Source of the DNA: Streptomyces sp. NBC_01775
GTDB taxonomy: Bacteria > Actinomycetota > Actinomycetes > Streptomycetales > Streptomycetaceae
NCBI RefSeq assembly: GCF_035917675.1
Contig: NZ_CP109104.1
Location: 4,836,001-4,900,000 of the forward strand
Direction: 5' to 3'
DNA: 64,000 nt
The position numbers were made by a program, and so were the translations under genes. Shown here piece after piece: positions 35,224-43,796 of this stretch (its first letter is position 1; each line of letters opens with the position of its first letter). The notes beneath the pieces were generated by a model. That model was given only the letters and a program-made list of their open reading frames with translations. It had not been told where the DNA came from and did no database searches.

Positions 35224-36063
35224 CTACTCGACCAGGGACTGGGTGCCGAGTACGGCGAGCAGCGCGAGCCGTTCCGCGTCCTGGGTGCCGGGCTCGGCCG
35301 TGTAGACCATGACACGCAGGTCGCTGCCCGCCACGCTGAGCACGTCGCAGTCCAGCGTCAGCGGGCCCACCTGCGGATGCTCGACCGTCTTGCGCGAGCC
35401 CTCCTGGCGGCCGACGACGCCCGCGTCCCACAGCTCGGCGAACCGCTCACTGTGCGCGCGCAACTGCGCGACCAGGCGCCGCAGGTGCTGATCGGCCGGA
35501 TACCGGCCCGCGGTCGCGCGCAGGTCGGCGACCAGCGCGGCCTCGAACGCGCGCCGCTCCCGCGGCGTGTGACGGACCCGGCTGCCGGGCCCGACCAAGT
35601 TGCGCCACACGCCGTTGCGTTCGTTACCACGCCACCCGGACGGGTCGCCCATCAGCGCCGCGTACAGCGGGTTGGCCACAAGCAGCGTCCAGGCCGCGTC
35701 GTAGACCCCGACGGGTGTTCCGGCCAGCCGGTCCAGCAGCCGTTGGACGCTCGGCGTGAGGTACGCGGGCACGGTCTCGGGTCCCGGTGGTGCGAGCCCG
35801 GCGAGCTGGAACAGGTGCGCGCGCTCGTCGCCCGACAGCCGCAGCGCCCGGACCAGGGCCTCGACGACCTGTGTCGAGGGGCTGGTCGCCCGGCCCTGTT
35901 CGAGGCGTGTCACGTAGTCGACGGAGATCCCGGCCAGCAGGGCCAGCTCCTCGCGGCGCAGCCCGGCCGCGCGCCGCTGCCCCCCGGCGGGCAGCCCGGC
36001 GGTTCCGGGTGGGACCCGGTCACGCCAGCGCCGTACCGCCCGTCCGAACTCCGTCGCCGCCAT
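35224..36063 (-). CDS. XRE-family regulator with MmyB-like ligand domain
   Basis: This 279-residue regulator has the helix-turn-helix at about 30-85 (GLRREELALLAGISVDYVTR, LEQGRATSPS). The MmyB-like PAS-type domain (about 105-270) contains GVYDAAWTLLVANPLYAALM and NLVWRNLVG-like sequence; this domain binds fatty acids in known members. ATG 36063 is the family start. It is divergent from an SDR gene 101 nt away, the standard arrangement for this regulator class, so it probably represses that SDR. Confidence 0.9.
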   Translation of the reverse strand: MAATEFGRAVRRWRDRVPPGTAGLPAGGQRRAAGLRREELALLAGISVDYVTRLEQGRATSPSTQVVEALVRALRLSGDERAHLFQLAGLAPPGPETVPAYLTPSVQRLLDRLAGTPVGVYDAAWTLLVANPLYAALMGDPSGWRGNERNGVWRNLVGPGSRVRHTPRERRAFEAALVADLRATAGRYPADQHLRRLVAQLRAHSERFAELWDAGVVGRQEGSRKTVEHPQVGPLTLDCDVLSVAGSDLRVMVYTAEPGTQDAERLALLAVLGTQSLVE

Positions 36064-36164
36064 GCCGCCAGTCAACACCGTCCACCGGATACGCGCCTGG
36101 TACCCGCAGTCCCAGGAAGACGGGACGCATGGCCGGCCGCCCGCCCGCGCCGCAAGCTGGGGGC

Positions 36165-36860
36165 ATGACGACAACACTGATCACAGGAGCAAACAAGGGC
36201 CTGGGCTTCGAGACCGCCCGCCGTCTCGTCGCGGCGGGTCACACCGTCTACGCGGGCAGCCGGGACGCCGAGCGCGGGCGCCGCGCAGCTGAGCAGCTGG
36301 GGGCGCGGCCGGTCCTCCTCGACGTCACCGACGACGCCTCCGTCGCGCAGGCGGCGAAGACCATCGAGGCCGACGGCGGCGGACTGGACGTCCTCGTCAA
36401 CAACGCGGGCATCGGCGAGGAGGTGATCGGCCCGGAGGAGACGACCGCCGACACGCTGCGCCCCCTGTTCGAGACGAACGTCTTCGGCATGGTGCGTGTG
36501 ACCCACGCGTTCTTGCCCCTGCTGCGGCGCTCCGCGGCCCCCGTCCTGGTCAACGTCAGCAGCGGCCTTGCCTCCATGACGCTGGTCAGCACCCCTGACA
36601 CCCCCGCCTACGCCTTCCCGGGCGTCGCCTATCCGGCGTCGAAGGCCGCGGTCAACATGGTGACCGTGCAGTACACCAAGGCGTTCCCGGGTATGCGCGT
36701 CAACGCGGTGGAACCGGGCTACACCGCCACCGACCTGAACGGCCACCGCGGTACGCAGACCGTCGAGGAGGGCGCCGAGATCATCGTCCGCATGGCCCGG
36801 ATCGGCCCCGACGGCCCCACGGGCGGCTACTTCGACGCGGCGGGCACCCTTCCCTGGTAA
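36165..36860 (+). CDS. Short-chain dehydrogenase/reductase
   Basis: This 231-residue classical SDR has the NADP(H) motif TGANKGLGFETA (about 7), NNAG (about 83), the Ser in VNVSSG and the Tyr-Lys pair YPASKAAV (about 158). All catalytic residues are intact. It probably reduces a small carbonyl using NADPH, under control of the divergent XRE regulator. Immediately downstream lies an opposing damaged membrane-protein gene whose frame runs antisense through this gene without a stop. Confidence 0.9.
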   Translation: MTTTLITGANKGLGFETARRLVAAGHTVYAGSRDAERGRRAAEQLGARPVLLDVTDDASVAQAAKTIEADGGGLDVLVNNAGIGEEVIGPEETTADTLRPLFETNVFGMVRVTHAFLPLLRRSAAPVLVNVSSGLASMTLVSTPDTPAYAFPGVAYPASKAAVNMVTVQYTKAFPGMRVNAVEPGYTATDLNGHRGTQTVEEGAEIIVRMARIGPDGPTGGYFDAAGTLPW

Positions 36861-36949
36861 GCGGGGGCCCGGGCCCAACGGCGAGGCCGAGCTGTTGGAG
36901 GAGACCGGCCACGTGCGGGAGGAATCAGGCCACGAGACGAGTGCCTTCG

Positions 36950-37586
36950 AGGCGCTGACCGCTTCGGCGTCAGCCGCCTCGTCCGCAGGGGGTGCCGGAA
37001 CCCGCAGGGATCCGAACGTCCCGAGAACGGCGGCCAGCAGGATCAGGCCGGCCGCCCCCAGCGTCACGCCGTCCGGGTGGATCAGCGCCTGGCCCCGCAG
37101 CGCCTGCCAGAGGAGCAGGGCGAAGACGGCGGCGTACACCCCCGAGGCGAGCAGCGTCAGGCGCCGCCGCACCCGGTCGTCGGCGAGGCGGGCGAAGCGC
37201 GGTGCGAGGGCGGTGAGTGCCATGACCAGCAGCGGCAGGAGTGGCAGCGCGTGCATGCCGAAGAAGTGAGAGATCCGCAGATCGCCGCCGGCCGTCGACC
37301 AACCGGTCAGCGGCATTGAGGGACCGCCGTCCGGCACGCCCACGCTGTGCGCACCGACCACGTCGCAGTCGCCGCGCCGCTGCTCCGGCGTGGGCTGCGT
37401 CATCAGGAATCCGACGGCCGCCCCCACCAGTGCCAGGACGATGCCGGAGCGAATCGCCCAGGCGGACGCACGGTCGGCGACGCGGGCGCGGAGCAGCGGC
37501 ACGGCGACGACGAGCGTGCCGAGCCACAGGATGACGACCGTGATGGCCATCGCGTTGAACAGGGTCGCCAGGATCGACCTCGATGC
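36950..37586 (-). pseudogene. Membrane-protein remnant, 5' end deleted
   Basis: The minus-strand frame reads ILATLFNAMAITVVILWLGT and then about 180 residues with four further hydrophobic segments (GIVLALVGAAVGFLM, MHALPLLPLLVMALTALA, LASGVYAAVFALLLWQAL, LILLAAVLGTFG). It begins inside a membrane segment, because a stop lies just upstream at the junction with the alcohol dehydrogenase fragment. At its 3' end no stop occurs before the frame runs into the antisense of the SDR, so the true end is unclear. Family unknown; read as a truncated gene. Confidence 0.6.
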
Positions 37587-37872
37587 CTACCTGTCGCTGC
37601 TCGCCACCGACGGCGTCATGACCAATGTCGGCGCGCCCTCCGAACCGGTCTCCCTCAACGTCTTCTCTCTCCTGGGCGGACAGCGCGCCCTCGCCGGCTC
37701 CTTGATCGGCGGCATCCGCGAAACGCAGGAGATGCTCGACTTCTGCGACGAGCACCGCCTCGGCTCCGAGATCGAGGTGATCCCCGTCGAGAAGATCAAC
37801 GAGGCATACGAGCGCGTCCTGTCCTCCGACGTCCGCTACCGGTTCGTGATCGACATCGCGACTCTGAGCTGA
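37576..37872 (+). pseudogene. C-terminal fragment of a zinc-type NAD(P)-dependent alcohol dehydrogenase
   Basis: About 98 codons read DLDAYLSLLATDGVMTNVGA through NVFSLLGGQRALAGSLIGGI to the natural end YRFVIDIATLS, the C-terminal third of the cinnamyl-alcohol/YahK-type dehydrogenases. The GroES domain, zinc ligands and nucleotide loop are missing. No start codon with a binding site is present at the junction near 37576. It is back to back with the truncated membrane gene, so one deletion removed both 5' ends. Confidence 0.85.
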
Positions 37873-38167
37873 ACCACCCGGAAGACGCACGGTGACGCCC
37901 GCTGCCGCGGGCCGGGTCAGACGGCCGGGCCCGCGCCGCCGGGCTGCCCATCCGGCGGTCCGCACAATTGGCCAACGACCGGAACCTCGCATCACCTACC
38001 CACTCCCCACGCCCCCAGCCATCGGCTGCAAGGAGTCCGGAGCCCGACATCACGCGCCGCAACGCGAGGGCTGTACGGGTGACGCCCCTCCAGAAGACGG
38101 GGACGGCTCGCCGGGTCGGTGCAAGAGCTTCGCCCAAGATTGCGGCACCACATACAGGAGCATGAAC

Positions 38168-38928
38168 ATGAAGATCGACCTCACGGGAAAGAACGCGTTC
38201 GTCACCGGGGGTTCCAAGGGGATCGGCAAGGCAATCGTCCACATCCTGGCTGCCTGCGGAGCCAATGTCGGTGTCATGGCGCGTGGTCGCACCGACCTGG
38301 ATGCGACGGTCGCGGAGGTCAACGCACTCGGCGGCGGCCGTGTCGTCGGCGTGCCCGGCGACGTCGCCGACTACGACAGCATCGCCGCAGCGATCGCCCG
38401 GACAGCCGAGACGTTCGGAGATCTGCACCTCGCCGTGAACAACGCGGGGATCTCGGGCACCGAAGGGCTCTTGCACGAGTCCGGTCCGGACAACTGGCGC
38501 ACCGTCATGGGCGTGAACCTCGACGGGGTCGGGTTCGCGATGATGGCCGAGACCGCTCGGATGATGAAGACGGGCGAGGATCGATCGTGAACATCGCGTC
38601 GGTCGAGGCACACACCGTCCTCAGTCGCTTTCCGGTCTACACCGCGACCCAGCACGCACTCATCGGTCTCACGAAAGGCACCGCGGCGAATTACGCCCCT
38701 CTCGGGATCCGCGTCAACAGCGTCTCCCCCGGCGCGATCCGCACACCCTTGACGATGGCGCCGGGACAGAAGGACGTGACCGACCGGCTCGAAGTCAAGA
38801 TTCCCGCGGGCCGCCTGGGCGAGTCGGACGAGGTCGCCAGGACCGTCGCCTTCCTGCTTTCCGACCTGTCCGCCTACACCACCGGCACGGACGTCGTCGT
38901 GGATGGCGCCTTCCTGTTGCGTGAGTGA
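38168..38928 (+). pseudogene. Short-chain dehydrogenase with frameshift
   Basis: ATG 38168 after AGGAG opens an SDR frame with TGGSKGIGKAI and NNAGISG. This frame stops at 38590 just after MMKTGE. The remainder (GSIVNIASVEAHTVLSRFPV through YTTGTDVVVDGAFL) continues in another frame to 38928. One missing base in the run around 38573-38580 explains the shift. The catalytic Tyr-x3-Lys reads YTATQ, so Lys is replaced by Gln. Both faults suggest decay, unless the frameshift is a sequencing error. Confidence 0.8.
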
Positions 38929-38994
38929 GAGGGCACGGCGTCTGGCACAAGCTCGCGCCCGTCTTCGCGGCGGCTCACTGCCGCCCCCGGGTTC

Positions 38995-39616
38995 TGGAGA
39001 CTGGTAACGCAGACCGATGCGGTACGCGAACTCGATGAACGCATTGGACGAACTATTGACGACCTCGACCTCACTGCCTCCGGGAGTGAGAGCCATCAGG
39101 CTTTCGACGTCGAAGAGTTCCAGGCCAACGATGTCGTAAACCGAGTCATCTTCATCGGCGGCCCGGAGGATTATTTCCGGGCGCGCTTCTTCCTCGACAC
39201 CCGAGGGGGGTTTGTGGTGCTGTCGCCGCATGGCCGCATGGCCGCATGGCCGCATGGCCGCATGGCCGCATGGCCGCATGGCCGCATGGCCGCATGGCCG
39301 CATGGCCGCCGGGCCGCTGGGCCGCCTCCGCGTCGGACTCCGCCTGGTCGAGAACCTGCACGGCGCGCTTGAGGGCGTCGTCCCCGTCCTTGAGCTGGAC
39401 CTCTTCGACCTCGTCGGCATAGCTGGTGGGCGACCTGACGTACATCGCTACCGCCGAGCTGCTGTCTTGGCCATCCTGGTCGCAGAAGAGCGGCAGCATG
39501 CCGGGGTGCACGACGGTGAACTCACGGGCGTACGGCTTGTGTTGACCCCGGTCCGGTACTGCGCCTATCAGCAACAAGGCTTCGGATGCGGCGAGTTGTG
39601 GCCCCTGGCCACACAC
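38995..39616 (-). pseudogene. Gene interrupted by an 8-bp tandem repeat (possible phase-variable gene)
   Basis: The upstream frame (from ATG 39616, perhaps later) encodes about 100 residues with natural composition (YAREFTVVHPGMLPLFCDQD, EEVQLKDGDDALKRAVQVLD), then enters the octanucleotide array and leaves it into a short nonsense tail ending at 39152. A second frame of the same strand resumes coding after the array (ARPEIILRAADEDDSVYDIV, EVEVVNSSSNAFIEFAYRIG). With eleven or eight repeats instead of ten the two parts would join. The downstream part has no stop before the SDR, so it may also be truncated. Family not recognised; the VNSS-x2-AF phrase weakly recalls SUKH-type immunity proteins. 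Confidence 0.5.
39225..39304. repeat. Octanucleotide tandem repeat, ten perfect copies
   Basis: GCCGCATG is repeated exactly ten times (80 bp). Since 8 is not a multiple of 3, all three frames of each strand encode the same octapeptide cycle (HAAMRPCG on minus, AAWPHGRM on plus) with no stop, and each gain or loss of a unit changes the exit frame. Confidence 0.97.
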
Positions 39617-39950
39617 GGTGCGTTTCCCCTGCGGTCCCTCCCCCGGACCGAAGGGGGCACGCCGCTGCCCGCGACAGCGTCACTGGAGTCGAGGCCGATA
39701 CCACGCCACAACGCTGTGCCGCGTGTACCCGTTCAACAGGTCTCACCCCCTTCGCACGTCGATGGGGGACATCGCGTGGCCAACTGTCCCCAACCGATAC
39801 AGAGCGCCTGAGTACACGTACTCAACTTCGCCTAAAACGGCCTGATGGGGCACCGACCTGACAGGTTGCGAACTATAGTTCTCACCGCCCTGTCGGCACT
39901 CCGCCCCCGGCGGGCACACTCAACCAGCGAGAAACCACGGGGGGCAGATC
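39617..39950. other. Intergenic region before the DUF1023 operon
   Basis: This is about 330 nt, less GC-rich than its surroundings near 39780-39900 (TACACGTACTCAACTTCGCC, TTGCGAACTATAGTTCTCAC). The palindromic GAACTATAGTTC (39868-39879) may be an operator or promoter element of the plus-strand operon. No gene was recognised. Confidence 0.5.
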
Positions 39951-40454
39951 GTGGCAGAGCGTTCGGCGATCTCCGATGTGATCGGAGTGCCCGACCCGCA
40001 TGCCACCGCCGAGCCTGGCTCTTCGGCGATCAACGACTTATCCCCCGACAGTCATGGGCCGGCGCGAATGCAGCTGGCAGGCCAGGCCCCGCCCCAGTCG
40101 GATGGGACCGGCTCGGACGGACAGACCATCTCCGACCGGGCCGCCTGGCGCAAGGCCGCGCACGACATCGACCAGCTCAAGCGCCCCATCAGCTGGGCCG
40201 GACTGCAAATGACCTTCAACACGCTCAACACGTTCTTCGGCATAGATGGGGACGGGGATTTCGAGTGCGCCAGCATCATCGCCGACACCCTGCACAGCTC
40301 TTGGGCTGAGTACGCCAACAAAGTCGCAGACCGCTGCATCCGCCTGGCCGGCAGCATGCACAACGCAGGCACCATGCAGCACAACAACGACGAAGAACGT
40401 CACAGCGAATTCGACCGGCTCTCACGCCGCTACCGTGACACTCCCGGGCGGTGA
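39951..40454 (+). CDS. WXG100/ESX-like small partner protein
   Basis: This 167-residue protein has a GTG start at 39951 after a GGGGGG stretch. The N-terminal 65 residues are flexible. The rest is helical, with AWRKAAHDIDQLKRPISWAG and DTLHSSWAEYANKVADRCIR, the pattern of small proteins that accompany DUF1023 proteins in actinobacterial type VII-secretion-like loci. No enzyme motif. It is encoded 6 nt before the hydrolase gene, so they are co-translated. Export through an ESX system is inference; no secretion genes lie in the window. Confidence 0.65.
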   Translation: MAERSAISDVIGVPDPHATAEPGSSAINDLSPDSHGPARMQLAGQAPPQSDGTGSDGQTISDRAAWRKAAHDIDQLKRPISWAGLQMTFNTLNTFFGIDGDGDFECASIIADTLHSSWAEYANKVADRCIRLAGSMHNAGTMQHNNDEERHSEFDRLSRRYRDTPGR

Positions 40455-40460
40455 GAGACG

Positions 40461-42161
40461 GTGAAATGGCAGACGCTTACCAAGCTCGACACCGAAGACC
40501 TGGGCCGCGCCGCAGACGTCTACAAGAGCCTCTCCTCCGCAGGAGATCGCGGCAAAGACGGGCTCAACAAAAACGTTGCCCCCGGCATCCGAGGCAAGCT
40601 AAAAGGCCGCGCCGCCAATGCTGCCCTGCGTCAAGTGGGCCAGCTGTCGGACAACTTCCACTACATGCAGGTCCAGACCGGACTGATACGCACCAACATA
40701 GACCTGCTGCAAGAAATTCTCCGCAAAGCCAAGATCAGGCTCAACCAGGCCCTGCAAGAGGCTGAGCGGGAAGGTTTCACCGTCGAGTCCGACGGCTCCG
40801 TCTCCTGCTCCTCCGCCAGCCCGGAAGACGACGACGGAAGCAAATACGACGGCGGCACAGCCCACGGCGCCGACAGCGAGAAAAGAAAAGCCCTGGCCAT
40901 CGCCCAGGAAATCTCCGAAGCCGTCGGGCAAGCAACCGAGGCCGACAAGACGTTCGCTCGCGTCCTGCGGCGCCTGAAAGCAGACGACGAACTGCACGTC
41001 TCGTCCGGAGACTGGAACGACACCGCTGCCGACACCAAAGCCTCCCGGAAAGCCGCCGCCAAAGCCGAGCCCTACCTTCCCCAGCCCCCAGAGGGCAGGA
41101 GCTCACAGGAGAACAAACGGTGGTGGGACCTCCTCAGCGACGAGGACAGGGACCACTACCTCGCCCTCTACCCCGCAGAGATCGGCGCGCTCGACGGACT
41201 GCCCGCCGACATACGCGACGAAGCCAACCGCGCCGAGATGGCCACGACCAAAGGCCGCTACGAGACCGAACTCAACCAGCTGCTGACGGAAAAACCGCCC
41301 GGCTGGAAGGGCCGCAGGGACCACATCAACGACACCCTCAAGGGCATCGAAGCCATTGAGAGCCGCTTCGACCGAACCGGCATCAAAGAGCTCCCCCCTG
41401 CATACCTGCTCGGCTTCGACCCCAAGGGCCGCGGAGACGGGCGGATCATTCTGGCCAACGGCAACCCCGACACCGCCGACCACACCGCCATCCACGTGCC
41501 CGGAACCACGGCGAAACTCTCCGCCATCGACGGAGACCTGCACCGCGTGGACCGCCTGTGGCGGCACTCGTCCAAATCAGCCGGCCCCGACGCCTCGGTA
41601 TCGACGATCACGTGGCTGGACTACGACGCCCCCGACATCAACCCCGGCCACAACCCGATGCGTGGCAAGTTCGCCGACGAGGGCGCCGACCCCCTCCGGA
41701 GGTTCACCGAGGGCACCCAGGCCGCCCAGGGCGGAGCGGACGCCTCGCACACCACCGTCTCCGGCCACTCCTACGGCTCCGCGGTTGTCGGCGAAGCCGC
41801 CAAGGGCCACCTGCTCCCGGCCGACGACATCATGTTCCAGGGCTCTCCCGGCGTCCACGTACGCCGTGCGGAAGACCTCGGCGTCGGCGCCGACCATGTA
41901 TGGGCCGTTGCCGCCGACAAGACGGTCGATGACACCACGGTGCGTCAGGGAGGACGCGCCTTCCACGGCGGTGGCCCGGACCGGGCAATACCCACCGACC
42001 AGCGCTTCGGAGGCAACGTCATGGACTACGGCCCATGGAGAGGACCCACGGGTCATGGCAAGTACTGGGACGAGGAACGCGACGGCGACCCGACGGTCAG
42101 CCTATATAACATGGCCCAGGTAGTGGCCGGTGACTACAACAACGTCACGCTCAAACAGTGA
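40461..42161 (+). CDS. DUF1023 alpha/beta hydrolase with N-terminal coiled-coil (ESX-type) domain
   Basis: This 566-residue protein begins with a helical WXG100/LXG-like part at about 1-190 (MKWQTLTKLDTEDLGRAADV, with heptads and long helices). A linker follows, then the DUF1023 alpha/beta hydrolase domain at about 225-540: WWDLLSDEDRDHYLALYPAE, GLPADIRDEANR, IHVPGT and the nucleophile elbow SGHSYGSAVVG with Ser at about 439. A later MDYGPWRGPTGHGKYW holds the catalytic His region. Family members are secreted or surface hydrolases, often treated as ESX effectors. Codon use is less GC-biased than neighbours. It is the middle gene of a three-gene operon. Confidence 0.85.
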   Translation: MKWQTLTKLDTEDLGRAADVYKSLSSAGDRGKDGLNKNVAPGIRGKLKGRAANAALRQVGQLSDNFHYMQVQTGLIRTNIDLLQEILRKAKIRLNQALQEAEREGFTVESDGSVSCSSASPEDDDGSKYDGGTAHGADSEKRKALAIAQEISEAVGQATEADKTFARVLRRLKADDELHVSSGDWNDTAADTKASRKAAAKAEPYLPQPPEGRSSQENKRWWDLLSDEDRDHYLALYPAEIGALDGLPADIRDEANRAEMATTKGRYETELNQLLTEKPPGWKGRRDHINDTLKGIEAIESRFDRTGIKELPPAYLLGFDPKGRGDGRIILANGNPDTADHTAIHVPGTTAKLSAIDGDLHRVDRLWRHSSKSAGPDASVSTITWLDYDAPDINPGHNPMRGKFADEGADPLRRFTEGTQAAQGGADASHTTVSGHSYGSAVVGEAAKGHLLPADDIMFQGSPGVHVRRAEDLGVGADHVWAVAADKTVDDTTVRQGGRAFHGGGPDRAIPTDQRFGGNVMDYGPWRGPTGHGKYWDEERDGDPTVSLYNMAQVVAGDYNNVTLKQ

Positions 42162-42736
42162 CCGGCCACCGGAAAGCTGCCGTTGCAGCTCTCCTGACCA
42201 TGATTCCGTTGAGGGGACGCTCGATCATGGACAAATCTGACCTCAAACGGGTCGCCAAACCGTCGAAGGTGCGCAGGATCCTCGGATACACACCCGAGGT
42301 GCGCGAGGTGTCCCAGGCAGAGGACGAGGTCAACCGGATGTCGTCCCGGCTGGTGGACGCCATGGGCATCCCCGGCACCCCAAGTCACATTCCTGCAGCC
42401 GCCGGACCGTGTGACGCCATCGACCCGGATTTCACCACTTACTACAGAGTGGACCATCCCTGGGCGCTGTGGCGAGCGGACGCGGACGATTTCGACACCG
42501 CCATGGAGAACCTGCGCTCCCGACTGCCCGAAATGGGGTGGCGTATCACCAAGGACGGGCCTATGAACAGCATGGCTCGCAATCCGGAGATCATGGCAGT
42601 ACACACCACCTCCGGGAATCGTGTGGCGATTAGGGCACTGAAGACACGCTCAGGTGACCTCAAGCCACAGATCGACGTCACCCTCGTCTCGCCCTGCTAC
42701 CAAGCCCCGGAAGGCACCGACCTTTCCCGCGCCTGA
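42158..42736 (+). CDS. Third gene of the DUF1023 operon (possible partner/immunity protein)
   Basis: This 192-residue protein has a GTG start at 42158 that overlaps the hydrolase stop by 4 nt. The first 20 residues (TGHRKAAVAALLTMIPLRGR) resemble a lipoprotein signal, but the Cys expected in the lipobox is missing (PLRGRS). The rest is a soluble alpha/beta domain (TTYYRVDHPWALWRADADDF, LPEMGWRITKDGP, VAIRALKTRSGDLKPQIDVT). Tight coupling to a putative effector suggests an immunity or chaperone role. The family is not recognised; an internal ATG at 42227 is an alternative start for a cytosolic form. Confidence 0.65.
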   Translation: MTGHRKAAVAALLTMIPLRGRSIMDKSDLKRVAKPSKVRRILGYTPEVREVSQAEDEVNRMSSRLVDAMGIPGTPSHIPAAAGPCDAIDPDFTTYYRVDHPWALWRADADDFDTAMENLRSRLPEMGWRITKDGPMNSMARNPEIMAVHTTSGNRVAIRALKTRSGDLKPQIDVTLVSPCYQAPEGTDLSRA

Positions 42737-42899
42737 CAGGAGCCGCCATGCCACGACAGACGCGATGACGTTCCCCAACGACCCCCCGACCTCGCCACAC
42801 CCGAGCCCGCCGCCCGCCTCTGACCGACGGCGCCCTCCTGGGTAGGTGACGCGTGGCGAGACGTTCGTCTGCGGCGGGAGCCAACTGAGACGGAGCACG

Positions 42900-42935
42900 A
42901 CGTAGGGGCTGGCCCACCTGGGCCAGCCCCTACGT
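42900..42935 (-). terminator. Strong terminator after tRNA-Ser(CGA)
   Basis: ACGTAGGGGCTGGCCCA and its exact complement form a 17-bp perfect stem with a 2-nt loop, 15 nt past the 3' end of the minus-strand tRNA. It probably also stops the plus-strand DUF1023 operon. Confidence 0.88.
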
Positions 42936-42950
42936 TCTTCCTGCTCAGAG

Positions 42951-43037
42951 CGGTAGCGGTGGGATTTGAACCCACGGAGGAGTTGCCCCCTCACTCGCTT
43001 TCGAGGCGAGCTCCTTCGGCCGCTCGGACACGCTACC
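42951..43037 (-). tRNA. tRNA-Ser (anticodon CGA)
   Basis: An 87-nt minus-strand tRNA: the acceptor GGTAGCG pairs with CGCTACC, the anticodon stem CTCGC/GCGAG holds the loop CTCGAAA, and a long variable arm and GTGGGTTCAAATCCCAC complete it. It decodes UCG. It lies 10 nt beyond the 3' end of tadA on the same strand. Confidence 0.96.
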
Positions 43038-43047
43038 GAGAGGAACT

Positions 43048-43662
43048 CTAGCCCACTTCGGGGGCTGGGCCGAAATCGGTATTGGGGGTGCGGAAGAAGT
43101 TGGTGAGGAGGGCGGCGCACTCGGGGGCGAGGACGCCGTTGATGACCTCCGGGCGGTGGTTGAGGCGGCGGTCGCGGAGGGCGTCCCAGAGGGAGCCGGC
43201 GGCGCCCGCCTTGGGGTCGGGGGCGCCGTAGACGACGCGGGTGACCCGGGAGAGCACTGCGGCGCCCGCGCACATCGTGCAGGGCTCCAGGGTGACGACC
43301 AGGGTGCAGTCTGTCAGCCGCCAGTCTCGGCCGCCCCGGGCGCGGGCCGCGCCGCGCAGCGCGAGCAGCTCGGCGTGGGCGGTCGGATCGCCGTCCGCCT
43401 CGCGGGCGTTGTGGCCCCGGCCGAGCACCGCGCCGTCGGGCCCGAGGACGACGGCGCCGACCGGTACGTCCCCCGTCTCCGGCGCCCGTACGGCCTCCGC
43501 CAGCGCCAGCCGCATCGGCTCTTGCCAGGGAGCGCGCACGGGGTCGCCCATGGGGTCGGGAGCAGGGTCGGGAGCGGGGGGCGCCCCGGCCTGCTCTTCG
43601 GCCTGCTCAACCCTCTGCTCGTCCTTCTGCGCGGCTTTCTGGTCGTCGTTCTCGGGGGGCAT
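43048..43662 (-). CDS. tadA: tRNA-specific adenosine deaminase TadA
   Basis: This zinc deaminase converts A34 of tRNA-Arg(ACG) to inosine. It has HAE (zinc His and proton-shuttle Glu, in DPTAHAELLALRGAA) and PCTMCAGA (zinc Cys pair), plus GDVPVGAVVLGPDGAVLG and the C-terminal FFRTPN. The start is uncertain: ATG 43662 gives 204 residues with a charged N-terminal extension (EQRVEQAEEQAG), whereas the core begins near WQEPMRLALAEAV, for which ATG 43551 would suffice. It follows its associated-protein gene, and its substrate tRNA is encoded at 19.1 kb. Confidence 0.9.
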   Translation of the reverse strand: MPPENDDQKAAQKDEQRVEQAEEQAGAPPAPDPAPDPMGDPVRAPWQEPMRLALAEAVRAPETGDVPVGAVVLGPDGAVLGRGHNAREADGDPTAHAELLALRGAARARGGRDWRLTDCTLVVTLEPCTMCAGAAVLSRVTRVVYGAPDPKAGAAGSLWDALRDRRLNHRPEVINGVLAPECAALLTNFFRTPNTDFGPAPEVG

Positions 43663-43719
43663 GGGGACAGTGTCCCGCCTGGGGCCGGCCTCGGCGGCCG
43701 GTCCCGGGCGGGAGAACCT

Positions 43720-43779
43720 CCCCCGCGACACCGGCCCCCGCGACACCGGCCCCCGCGATACCGGCCCCCGCGAGGGCGG
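43720..43779. repeat. 15-bp tandem repeat, four copies
   Basis: CCCCCGCGACACCGG units (43720, 43735, 43750, 43765; the last diverged) lie between the tadA-associated gene and the tadA start region. Confidence 0.85.
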
Positions 43780-43796
43780 CCCCGGTGGTGGCGGCC

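Noticed and set aside
39010..39220. Plus-strand reading of the region beside the octanucleotide array (ELDERIGRTIDDLDLTASGS type)
   Set aside because: It is open and somewhat protein-like, but it has no start with a binding site and runs into the repeat. The opposite strand has better continuity on both sides of the array. Kept as an alternative only.
43551..43746. Longer tadA N-terminus starting before 43662
   Set aside because: Residues before MPPENDDQ are Arg/Gly/Pro-rich and partly encoded by the 15-bp repeat. The deaminase core needs none of them.
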